Shown: one piece after another, positions 1 through 14,546 of the stretch | Position numbering within the stretch: the stretch's first letter is position 1 | Layout: each line of letters opens with the position of its first letter | NCBI RefSeq assembly: GCF_029439465.1 | Contig: NZ_JAROAV010000028.1 | Span: 124,001-188,000 of the forward strand | Direction of reading: 5' to 3' | From: Luteipulveratus flavus | GTDB taxonomy: Bacteria > Actinomycetota > Actinomycetes > Actinomycetales > Dermatophilaceae | Length of the DNA stretch: 64,000 bases | Position numbers and translations under genes: made by a program | Notes under the pieces: generated by a model | Database searches by the model: none | What the model saw: the letters and a program-made list of their open reading frames with translations, nothing else | What the model was told of the DNA's origin: nothing

Positions 1-163
1 CGGTCGTGGCGACCTCCTCGGAGGTGCCCGCCGCGGCGTTGTTGTTGATCACGATGACCTGGTCGACCTCGGGCAGCGCCTCGAAGCGGCGGATGCACTC
101 CGCGATGCTGTCCTTCTCGTTGTAGGTCGGCAGGACGACGGAGATGGTCTTGTCACGCCACAC
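1..163 (-). CDS. Family 2 glycosyltransferase, N-terminal fragment (cut by window edge)
   Basis: Only the first 54 codons lie in the window. The start VWRDKTISVVLPTYNEKDSI is the hallmark N-terminus of GT2 (GT-A fold) transferases: a short beta strand followed by the PTYNE loop that contacts the nucleotide of the sugar donor. GTG at 161-163 is the first possible start because a TGA lies in the same frame just upstream; an ATG slightly upstream is in a frame that stops after five codons. It begins 6 bp after the methyltransferase stop, so the two are probably co-transcribed. Donor and acceptor cannot be told from this fragment; the nearby rhamnose genes suggest envelope polysaccharide or glycolipid work (inference). 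Confidence 0.8.
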   Translation of the reverse strand, partial: MWRDKTISVVLPTYNEKDSIAECIRRFEALPEVDQVIVINNNAAAGTSEEVATT

Positions 164-169
164 GGGTCA

Positions 170-841
170 TCACTTCTTCGGGTTGGCGACGACCAGCATC
201 TGGCCGGCGAGCGGTTTGACGGGCGAGCGCAGGTACCACGGCACCAGGAAGGTCAGGCCCGAGCCCTTGGACTTCAGCGTGAGCGGCATGAACTTGGGGT
301 ACGCCTGCTCGATCGTCCAGCCCTCGGAGACGAGGTAGTCCTGCAGCGACTGGTCGGTGTAGACGGCCACGTGAGTGAAGTCGTCGAAGTAGCGCCCCGG
401 GTTGAGCCGGAAGTTCGGCTGCATCAGGATCAGCCGGCCGCCCGGGCGCAGGACCCGGCGCGCCTCGGCCAGGAGCGGGCCCGACTGGTCGCGCTGCAGG
501 TGCTCCAGCAGGTTGCTGGCGAACACGACGTCGAAGCTGCCGTCCTCGAAGCGGGACAGGTCGGTGCAGTCACCGACCACCGCGGTGACACCGTCCTTCG
601 CGGCCTTCTCCACGGTCGCGTCGATGTCCATCGCGACGACCCGCCGGGCGCGGATGTGGTTGGAGAAGTCGCACCAGCCGGCGCCGAGCTCGAGCACGTC
701 GTCGTCCGGACCGACCCAGCGCGCGAAATACTCGCACAGGTGGCGCCAGACCTGCTCACGGCTGGCGTTCTGGGCCAGCCTCGTCTCGAAGTAACCCGGT
801 GCGTAGACGCCAGCATTCTCGGGCGAGGGGGATTCGGGCAT
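170..841 (-). CDS. Class I SAM-dependent methyltransferase
   Basis: A 223-residue protein with the Rossmann-type methyltransferase signature: motif I VLELGAGWCDFSNHI, acidic motif II VVAMDID, motif III GDCTDLSRFEDGSFDVVFASNLLEHL and the post-motif RRVLRPGGRLILMQPNFR. This is the Methyltransf_11/UbiE-like fold, which binds S-adenosylmethionine; the acceptor is unknown. I chose ATG 839-841 (MPESPSPENAG); the reading frame stays open for about 67 codons further upstream, but that stretch looks unlike the family and runs into the divergent gene's promoter region. It precedes a GT2 gene with 6 bp between them, so a role in modifying a cell-envelope saccharide or lipid intermediate is plausible but inferred. 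Confidence 0.85.
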   Translation of the reverse strand: MPESPSPENAGVYAPGYFETRLAQNASREQVWRHLCEYFARWVGPDDDVLELGAGWCDFSNHIRARRVVAMDIDATVEKAAKDGVTAVVGDCTDLSRFEDGSFDVVFASNLLEHLQRDQSGPLLAEARRVLRPGGRLILMQPNFRLNPGRYFDDFTHVAVYTDQSLQDYLVSEGWTIEQAYPKFMPLTLKSKGSGLTFLVPWYLRSPVKPLAGQMLVVANPKK

Positions 842-999
842 AGAAGGTCCACTCCGGTGCCGGGGGCGAAGGTCGCCCCGGACACTAACAGGCCCGTCGT
901 CACCGAAAGGACATCCGGCGCCCGTAGACTGCCCGCCGTTGCGGGCCACGGTGCTGCGCACTCCTTTCCTCATCGACTGCCGAGGTCTCGACGAAACCC

Positions 1000-3273
1000 A
1001 TGAGCACGCTTGCGCCCACCCGACCTGCCGTGACCACGGCACCCGAGCGCCCGGCCGCGAGCCGTGCCAACCTCCTCAGCGCGGCGGTGCTGCTGCTCGC
1101 CCTCGCGGCGTACCTGCTGTACGCGGTCCGGGCCGGCCTCCCGGTCACGCACGCGCTCGCCGCCGCCGCGATGATCGCGCTGACGCAGGTCCTGCCGGGC
1201 GCCCTGGTGTGGCGGTCCATCCGGCCGTTGGACGGCTGGCTCGTCGAGGACGTGGTCATGGGCTTCGCCGTCGGCGTGGCCCTCGCCGTACCGGTCCAGA
1301 TCGTCGCCGGGTTGAGCCACCAGCGCTGGCTCGCGATCGTGCTACCGCTGCTGGTCGCGGTCGTCCTGCTGCTGGTCCCCGTCACCCGGCGCCGCATCAC
1401 GCAGGCGCGCTGGACGGGCCTGCCCTGGTGGTTCGTCCCCGTGACGTCGCTGGTCAGCATCCTGTTCTTCCCGCAGCTGCGGTCCTACTTCACCGCGAAC
1501 CGGCTCACCTGGGGCGACAGCCTCGGGCAGCCCCACATCGACACCTACCTGCACCAGGCGCTCGCCTCCCAGCTGCTGAACCGCGGCCCGGGGAGCTGGC
1601 CGACGGTCCTGGGTGAGGACCTCGGCTACCACTGGTTCGGCCACGCCTGGATCGCCCAGGTCACGGCATCGTCCGGCGTCGGTCTCGACGAGGTCCTGAT
1701 GCGGGTGCTGCCGTCCCTGATGCCGCTGACCCTCGTCCTCACGGTCGCCTTCCTCGCCCTGCGGCTGAGCCGTACGCCGTGGGTGGCCGTCCTCGCCGTC
1801 GTCATCACCGTCGTCGGCAGCCAGGGCAACATGCTCGCCCGGTCCACCAGCTCGCTGCCGCTCACGCCGGAGTCGCCGACCCTCGGCCTGGGCGTGCCCA
1901 CGCTGCTGGCGCTGGTGCTCGTCCTCACCATGCGCTGGCGTGGCGAGGCGCGCACCGGCGCGTTCGTCCTGGTGCCGCTGTTCGCGGTCGTCGCGTCCGG
2001 CACCAAGGGGTCGACGGCCCCGCTGGTCGTCGCCGGACTCGCGCTCGCGCTGGTCGCGATGATGCTGTGGAATCGGAGCCTGGTCCGGCCGGTGCTCATC
2101 GACCTGGTGGTCGTCACGGCGTGCCTCGGCGCGGTCGTGGTGCTGGTGTTCCACGGGTCGAGCGCCGGTCTCGCGCTCAACCCGAACGAGGCGGCCGAGC
2201 AGACGGCCTACGCCGACTGGCTCGGCAGCCTGGACTCCGACGTGGTGCTGCGGCTCATCGGCGTGCTCGCCGTGCTGGGCGGCCTGACCCGGGCCGCGCT
2301 CACCTTCGTCCTCCCGTTCAGCCGGACGGCGCGCCTCGATCCCCTCACCTGGCTGCTGGTCGGCGCGTCGGTGGCGGGTGCGGGGGCAGTGGCGATCTTC
2401 TCCCACCCGGGTCACAGCCAGGGCTACTTCCTGCTGACCGTGATCCCGCTCGCGGCGACCGGCTCGGCACTCGGTGCCCAAAAGCTGCTCGAGGTGCTCG
2501 GTCCCCGTGCCCTGGCCGGCGTGCTGGTCGTCGGCGTCCTCGGCGGTGCGGCGGTGTTCGGGCTGCCGACGATGGTGACCGGCCGGCTGGTCCCCGACGA
2601 CGGACGGGTCCTGACGCTGCAGGTCGTGATCGCCGTCGTCGTCGTCGTCCTCGCTGCCGTGGCCGGATACCTCGTCGCCGCGGACGGTACGTCGCGGACG
2701 GCGTCGGCAGCGGCCTCGGTCGCCGTGGCCGGCCTGTTCACCGGCGTCCTCGCCTTCCAGGGCGCGGTCTCGGGGATCGCGCCCACCGTGACCACACGGG
2801 TCCTGCCGACCTCACAGCTGGCGACGTCCCAGGGCGAGATCGACACCGCACGCTTCATCCGTGACCACTCGGGCGTCGACGACCTGGTGATGACCAACCG
2901 CCACTGCACGACGCTGCGACCGCCGTTCGACGGCTGTGACAGCCGGCGCTGGCTGGTCACCGCCTTCTCCGAGCGGCAGCTGCTCGTGGAGGGCTGGACC
3001 GCCACGCCCCGTGCCACCAAGATCGCCCCGCACGGCCGGGACTCGGTGACCGTCGACTACTGGAAGCCGGAGATCCTGCGCCTCAACGACGGGTTCATCG
3101 CGGCACCGACGGAGGCGGCCCGGGACCGCCTGTGGGCCCTGGGCGTCCGCTGGGTCTACGCCGAGTCGCGCATGCCGCACGCCCAGAACCCCGGCCCGTA
3201 CGCCACCGTGCGCTACCGCGCCGAGGACGGCACCGCCAGCGCCTGGCAGCTGCAGCCGCCGAGCCGGGGCTGA
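1000..3273 (+). CDS. Large polytopic membrane protein, possible GT-C-like transferase
   Basis: A 757-residue integral membrane protein with roughly a dozen hydrophobic helices and a C-terminal soluble domain of about 180 residues. The first large external loop contains HIDTYLHQALASQL and YHWFGHAWIAQVTA. Early acidic/His-rich loops like this occur in GT-C transferases that use polyprenyl-phosphate sugars, but I see no diagnostic motif, so the family is a guess. The tail (LWALGVRWVYAESRM, then a tyrosine-rich end) resembles the last domain of actinobacterial arabinofuranosyl/mannosyl-type proteins only in general character. It is divergent from the methyltransferase (158 bp apart) and convergent with rfbC. 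Envelope glycan assembly is a contextual inference. Confidence 0.7.
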   Translation: MSTLAPTRPAVTTAPERPAASRANLLSAAVLLLALAAYLLYAVRAGLPVTHALAAAAMIALTQVLPGALVWRSIRPLDGWLVEDVVMGFAVGVALAVPVQIVAGLSHQRWLAIVLPLLVAVVLLLVPVTRRRITQARWTGLPWWFVPVTSLVSILFFPQLRSYFTANRLTWGDSLGQPHIDTYLHQALASQLLNRGPGSWPTVLGEDLGYHWFGHAWIAQVTASSGVGLDEVLMRVLPSLMPLTLVLTVAFLALRLSRTPWVAVLAVVITVVGSQGNMLARSTSSLPLTPESPTLGLGVPTLLALVLVLTMRWRGEARTGAFVLVPLFAVVASGTKGSTAPLVVAGLALALVAMMLWNRSLVRPVLIDLVVVTACLGAVVVLVFHGSSAGLALNPNEAAEQTAYADWLGSLDSDVVLRLIGVLAVLGGLTRAALTFVLPFSRTARLDPLTWLLVGASVAGAGAVAIFSHPGHSQGYFLLTVIPLAATGSALGAQKLLEVLGPRALAGVLVVGVLGGAAVFGLPTMVTGRLVPDDGRVLTLQVVIAVVVVVLAAVAGYLVAADGTSRTASAAASVAVAGLFTGVLAFQGAVSGIAPTVTTRVLPTSQLATSQGEIDTARFIRDHSGVDDLVMTNRHCTTLRPPFDGCDSRRWLVTAFSERQLLVEGWTATPRATKIAPHGRDSVTVDYWKPEILRLNDGFIAAPTEAARDRLWALGVRWVYAESRMPHAQNPGPYATVRYRAEDGTASAWQLQPPSRG

Positions 3274-3281
3274 GCCCCGGC
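3263..3281. terminator. Short GC hairpin at the end of the membrane-protein gene
   Basis: GCCGGGGC (3263-3270) pairs with GCCCCGGC (3274-3281) around a TGA loop that is also the stop codon of the 757-residue protein. It lies between convergent genes and could end transcription from either side, although there is no T-tract. Confidence 0.35.
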
Positions 3282-3303
3282 GCCGACGAGCGGCCCGGGC
3301 GCC

Positions 3304-6697
<3,394 letters not shown>

Positions 6698-6740
6698 CAC
6701 CTCGACCCGGGCCGAAGCACCCGCGTGCCATCGTGGCCGG

Positions 6741-7934
6741 GTGCGTCCTCCCTCCCTCCCCGCCTGGCTGCGCGCGGCCCTGGCCCTCTTCGCGACCGGC
6801 TGGGGCGCGAACCACTTCGCTGCCCTTCTCCCGGTCTACCGCGCCGACGACGGCCTGTCGCAGACCGTCGTCACGTCGCTGTTCGCCGCGTACGTGCTCG
6901 GCCTGATCCCGGCCCTGCTGCTCGCCGCCGTCGTCGGACGACGCGTGGGGCACCGCCTGGTCCTCCGCTGGGTCCTCGTCGGTGCGGTCTGCGGCTCGGC
7001 GGTGCTGGCCCTCGCGGACGGCCGTCCCACGTGGCTGCTGGTCGGGCGGGTCCTGTACGGCGCCTGCATGGGAGCGGCGATGGCACCGGGGACCACCTGG
7101 GTGAAGGAGCTGTCCGCCGACGCTCCCACCGGCACCGGCGCCCGGCGCGCCGCGATCGCGATGTCCGCGGGGTTCGGTGGCGGGCCTCTGGTCAGCGGCG
7201 CGCTCGCGCAGTGGGCGCCCCTGCCACACCTCCTGCCGTACGCCGTGCACATCGCGCTCGCCGTCGTGGTCGCCGTGCTCGTCTGGAACGCGCCCCAGCC
7301 GGGCGAACCCGCGCACGGTGCGGCCCACCACGCGCCCGGTCCGGTGCGCACCCTGGCGTTCTGGACCCGGATCGCCCCGACCGCCCCGGGCGTCTTCACC
7401 TGCGCCAGCGTCGGGATCGTCGTGGTGCCGAGCCTGGTCCACGAGCAGACGCGCGGTTTGCTGGTCGCCTTCACCGGGCTCGCCGCAGGCCTCACGCTCG
7501 GCACTGGGGTCCTCGTGCAGCAGCCGGCCCGGCGGCTGGCCGCGCACGCGGCCGACCGGGTGAGCCTCCTCGGCGGTGCGGCGGCCGTCGTCGGCATCGC
7601 CGTCACCGCGGCGCTCGCCGCCCGGCCCTCGATCCCCCTCGCCATGGTCGGCTGCGTCGTGCTGGGCGCGGGCTACGGCCTCGTGCTCGTCGGCGGTCTG
7701 ACGCGCGTCGAGCAGCAGGCCACGCCCTCCGCCCTGGCCATGACGAACGCCGTGTTCTACAGCCTCACCTACCTGGGCTTCTTCGTGCCGACGATCGTCT
7801 CCGTCCTGGGCGACCGCTGGTCCCTGCGCACGGTGCTGCTCGGGTTCGCCGGGCTCGCCGCCGGCTGCACGATGCTCACAGCGATCGCTTCGCGCCATGA
7901 ACGCAGCGTCGCTACCGTCGCCGGCGCTGCTTGA
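6741..7934 (+). CDS. MFS transporter
   Basis: A 397-residue protein with about twelve hydrophobic segments in two halves. After TM1 it has the typical GWGANHFAALLPVYR; between TM2 and TM3 the charged loop GRRVGHRLVLRW is a degenerate version of the MFS motif A. Most like drug/metabolite exporters of the DHA1 type, but the substrate is not predictable. The start is GTG 6741 (VRPPSLPAWLRAAL), 43 bp after rfbD, so it could be read through from the rhamnose genes. Its last 23 bases overlap the tail of the convergent AAA ATPase gene. Confidence 0.85.
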   Translation: MRPPSLPAWLRAALALFATGWGANHFAALLPVYRADDGLSQTVVTSLFAAYVLGLIPALLLAAVVGRRVGHRLVLRWVLVGAVCGSAVLALADGRPTWLLVGRVLYGACMGAAMAPGTTWVKELSADAPTGTGARRAAIAMSAGFGGGPLVSGALAQWAPLPHLLPYAVHIALAVVVAVLVWNAPQPGEPAHGAAHHAPGPVRTLAFWTRIAPTAPGVFTCASVGIVVVPSLVHEQTRGLLVAFTGLAAGLTLGTGVLVQQPARRLAAHAADRVSLLGGAAAVVGIAVTAALAARPSIPLAMVGCVVLGAGYGLVLVGGLTRVEQQATPSALAMTNAVFYSLTYLGFFVPTIVSVLGDRWSLRTVLLGFAGLAAGCTMLTAIASRHERSVATVAGAA

Positions 7935-9183
7935 GGTAGGCAGCGAGCTCGTCGTACTCCCCGTCGGTGTTGCCGAACAACGCGTAGTTGCGTGCGGTCT
8001 CCAACCACTCACCAACGCTGGGACGCACCGACCTGGCCGCGTCCTGGAGTCCGCGCTGAGTGATCGGCCGTACGGTGCCCGCGGCCACGGACGCCGTCAT
8101 CGCCGACTCGGTCGCCTGCTCGCACACCAGCGCGAGGTCCGCCCCCGAGTACCCCTCCGTCGCCTTGGCGACCTTGGCCAGGTCGAGCGCCTCGACCGGA
8201 CGTCCACGCAGGTGGTAGGCCAGGATCGCCTCGCGCGCCGGCTGGTCGGGCGGCAGCACCAGCACGCTGCGGTCGAACCGGCCCGGGCGCAGCAGCGCGG
8301 AGTCGATGTCCCACGGGTGGTTGCTCGCCGCCAGGACGAACAGTCCCTCGTTGTCGGACGCGGCGCCGTCCAGCTCGGCGAGGAGCTGGTTCACCACGCC
8401 CCGCATGGCACCGGAGTGGCGCAGCTGGGACCGCTTCTGGCCGAGGGCGTCGATCTCGTCGAAGAAGAGCAGGCAGGGCCGGTTGCGGCGGGCCGCGTCG
8501 AACACGCTGCGCAGGTTGCGCTCACTGCTGCCGATATACATGTCGAGCACGTCGGTCAGCCCGACCTCGTAGAACGCGGCTCCGAGCTCACCGGCCAGCG
8601 CCCGGGCGATGAATGTCTTACCGCAGCCGGGCGGTCCCCACAGCATCAGTCCGCCGCGTAACGACTTGCCGAACTGGGCCGTCAGCCCTGGGTTGCGGAC
8701 CGGCTGGAGGAAGGAGCGCTCCAGCCGCTGCTTCACGGTCTCCAGGCCGCCGACGTCCGCGAGCGTGACGCCGGCCGCCCTGAGGTGGCCCGTCTCCGGC
8801 TCGGCGGCGGCGTCCGTGCCGCTCCACCCCTGGACCACCTCGTCGATCGTGTCCGGCACCGCGAACACCGGCTCGCCAGGCGCGGGCGGAGCCGGCGGCG
8901 AGGCGGTTGCGGGTGCGACCTCGTCGGGAGCGCCCCCGAGCGCCCGCAGCAGGCGTCCGTACGCGTCCGCGCGTGCCTGGTCCCCCTCGGCCTGGGCCGC
9001 CGCCTGCGCGACCCGCAGCGCCGGCAGGTGGTCCGGTCGTGATCCGAGCACGATCACCGACTCCGCGAGCGCTTCGCCCGTACGCTGCTCCTCGAGCAGG
9101 ACCTGAGCCAGGTGCGCGCGCAGCTCGACATCGTCCGGGTCAGCGGACAGCGCCTGCCGCAGGGCCTTGATCACCGCATCCAT
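7912..9183 (-). CDS. TPR-AAA+ ATPase (Cdc48/FtsH-like AAA module)
   Basis: A 423-residue soluble protein. Residues 1-80 form TPR-like helices (PDDVELRAHLAQVLLEEQRTGEAL). After a Pro/Ala linker comes one classical AAA module: VGGLETVKQRLERSFLQPVRNP, Walker A GPPGCGKT, Walker B LLFFDEID, sensor-1 VLAASNHPW, and the second region of homology SALLRPGRFDRSV with two arginine fingers, plus GYSGADLALVCEQA. This is the SRH-containing class that unfolds or remodels proteins as a hexamer. No protease or membrane helix is present. ATG 9183 is the first good start. It is divergent from a TPR membrane protein across a perfect dyad and convergent with the MFS gene. Partner and target are unknown. Confidence 0.85.
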   Translation of the reverse strand: MDAVIKALRQALSADPDDVELRAHLAQVLLEEQRTGEALAESVIVLGSRPDHLPALRVAQAAAQAEGDQARADAYGRLLRALGGAPDEVAPATASPPAPPAPGEPVFAVPDTIDEVVQGWSGTDAAAEPETGHLRAAGVTLADVGGLETVKQRLERSFLQPVRNPGLTAQFGKSLRGGLMLWGPPGCGKTFIARALAGELGAAFYEVGLTDVLDMYIGSSERNLRSVFDAARRNRPCLLFFDEIDALGQKRSQLRHSGAMRGVVNQLLAELDGAASDNEGLFVLAASNHPWDIDSALLRPGRFDRSVLVLPPDQPAREAILAYHLRGRPVEALDLAKVAKATEGYSGADLALVCEQATESAMTASVAAGTVRPITQRGLQDAARSVRPSVGEWLETARNYALFGNTDGEYDELAAYLKQRRRR

Positions 9184-9235
9184 CGCCACGCCGCGGACCC
9201 TACTCGACCTGGCGGCGTCGGCTCGCGAAGCCACT

Positions 9236-9262
9236 CGTGGCAGCACCGCAGGTGCTGCCACG
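9236..9262. repeat. Perfect 12-bp inverted repeat between divergent AAA and TPR genes
   Basis: CGTGGCAGCACC (9236-9247) and its exact reverse complement (9251-9262) flank a 3-base GCA. It sits 22 bp before the TPR gene start and 52 bp before the AAA start, so it could be a repressor operator for both genes or a 5'-leader hairpin of the rightward transcript. Confidence 0.7.
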
Positions 9263-9284
9263 CCACCGTGAAGACAGGGGAACG

Positions 9285-10496
9285 ATGACCGACACGACCG
9301 AAGCGGCCTGGTCGCGGGGGCGCACGCTCCTGGACCTCGGGCGCGCCGTCGAGGCGGAGGCACAGCTGCGGGCGGCGCTGGCCACCGACCCCGGCAACAG
9401 CGCCGTCCTCGCCGACCTGGGCCGCGCCCTGGTGACCCAGTCACGCTGGGACGACGCGCGGTCGGTCGCGCAGAGCGCGCTCACCGCCGACCCGCACAAC
9501 CTCAGTGCGCTGCTCGTTCTCAGCCAGGCGCAACGCGCGACCGGCGCGCTGCACGAGGCCCTCACGACCGTGCGCAGCGCCCTGAGGGCGGCCCCCGAGG
9601 TCGCGGCCCTGCACCTCCAGGAAGGAGCGATCCTGCTGGAGGACGACCGGCCGCAGGAGGCGCTCAGCAGTCTGGAGCGGGCCCGGCGGCTGGCCCCCGA
9701 GGACCCCGACGTCCTGGTGTGCGCCGCGGCCGCGCTGGCCGAGCTGAACCGGCACGACGAGGCCGTGGCCACCGTCCGCGCTGCGCTGAGTCTCGACCCC
9801 GAGAACGAGACCGCGCACGCCGTCCTCGGGCAGCTGACCCTGCGTCGGGGCGGCGGACGCGACGCCGTCGACGCCTACCGCACCGCCGTGCGCCTCGACC
9901 CCGTGGACGAGACCAACCGCGAGGGACTCGCCCTCGCCCTCAAGAGCAGGAACCCGCTGTACGGACAGCTGCTGCGCTACTCCGGCTGGCTCGACGGCCT
10001 GCCTGCTGCGGCCCGCTGGGGCATTCTGCTCGCGCCCTTGTTCCTCACCCGGCTGCTCGAGCCGTTCGACCACCAGACCTGGGCGCGCGTGGTCATCGGA
10101 CTGGTGATCGTGCTGGTCGCGCTCACCTGGACCCTCGAACCGCTGATGAACACGGTCCTGCTGTGCGGCCGCCGCTCCCGCGCGCTGCTCCCCCGCACCA
10201 CGCGCCTCACGACTGTCGCCTTCCTGGTCTTCCTCGCCCTCGGGGTCGGCTGCGCGGTCGCGCAGGCCGTCGAAGGCCAAGGCTCGTACGCCTTCGCCAC
10301 CGTCGGCTGCGCGCTCTGGGCGTTCGCGGCGGGCAGCGCCCACCTGGTCGCGCCCCGGCGTCAGCGTGTCGCCATCGCACTGGTCGGCGCCGGTGCGTTG
10401 CTGGCCGTCGTGGCCGTCGCGACCCTTGCGAGTCCGGTGCTCGTCGTGCTGTTCCTCACCGGTGGCGCGATGCTCTGGTTCGTCCGGCTCGCCTAG
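9285..10496 (+). CDS. Tetratricopeptide-repeat membrane protein
   Basis: A 403-residue protein. Residues 1-230 are about six TPR units with the usual spacing and alanine-rich helix pairs (LDLGRAVEAEAQLRAALATD, EDPDVLVCAAAALAELNR); residues about 235-400 hold several transmembrane helices (ILLAPLFLTRLLEPF, VIGLVIVLVALTW, TVAFLVFLALGVGC, LLAVVAVATLASPVLVVLFL). The ATG at 9285 follows AGGGGAA, a good ribosome site; an upstream in-frame ATG overlaps the inverted repeat and is less likely. TPRs mediate protein contacts, so this is probably a membrane scaffold. The divergent neighbour also starts with TPR-like helices, which suggests the two products work together (inference). Confidence 0.8.
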   Translation: MTDTTEAAWSRGRTLLDLGRAVEAEAQLRAALATDPGNSAVLADLGRALVTQSRWDDARSVAQSALTADPHNLSALLVLSQAQRATGALHEALTTVRSALRAAPEVAALHLQEGAILLEDDRPQEALSSLERARRLAPEDPDVLVCAAAALAELNRHDEAVATVRAALSLDPENETAHAVLGQLTLRRGGGRDAVDAYRTAVRLDPVDETNREGLALALKSRNPLYGQLLRYSGWLDGLPAAARWGILLAPLFLTRLLEPFDHQTWARVVIGLVIVLVALTWTLEPLMNTVLLCGRRSRALLPRTTRLTTVAFLVFLALGVGCAVAQAVEGQGSYAFATVGCALWAFAAGSAHLVAPRRQRVAIALVGAGALLAVVAVATLASPVLVVLFLTGGAMLWFVRLA

Positions 10497-10502
10497 GGAC
10501 GC

Positions 10503-10540
10503 CGAAGGGCGGCTCTCCCGTGTGGGAGAGCCGCCCTTCG
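10503..10540. terminator. Strong bidirectional terminator between TPR gene and rpoC
   Basis: A perfect 17-bp stem, 10503-10519 with 10524-10540, around a GTGT loop. It lies 6 bp after the TPR gene stop and 11 bp from the rpoC stop on the other strand, so it can end both convergent transcripts. Confidence 0.9.
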
Positions 10541-10551
10541 CTACGTGCTCG

Positions 10552-14439
<3,888 letters not shown>

Positions 14440-14504
14440 AGTTGCTGCCTTCCTTCGTTCTAAGTTCTAAGAGGTCTGAGTTGTGTTGAGTAACAGTCTG
14501 TTCC

Positions 14505-14539
14505 GGCCGTACGCCGAGGTCTCGCCCCGGCGTACGGCC
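14505..14539 (-). repeat. Intercistronic hairpin between rpoB and rpoC
   Basis: GGCCGTACGCCG (14505-14516) pairs with CGGCGTACGGCC (14528-14539), a perfect 12-bp stem with an 11-base loop, beginning 8 bases after the rpoB stop. No T-tract follows, so it more likely acts as a stabiliser, processing site or weak attenuator than as a terminator. Confidence 0.6.
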
Positions 14540-14546
14540 AGCAGGA

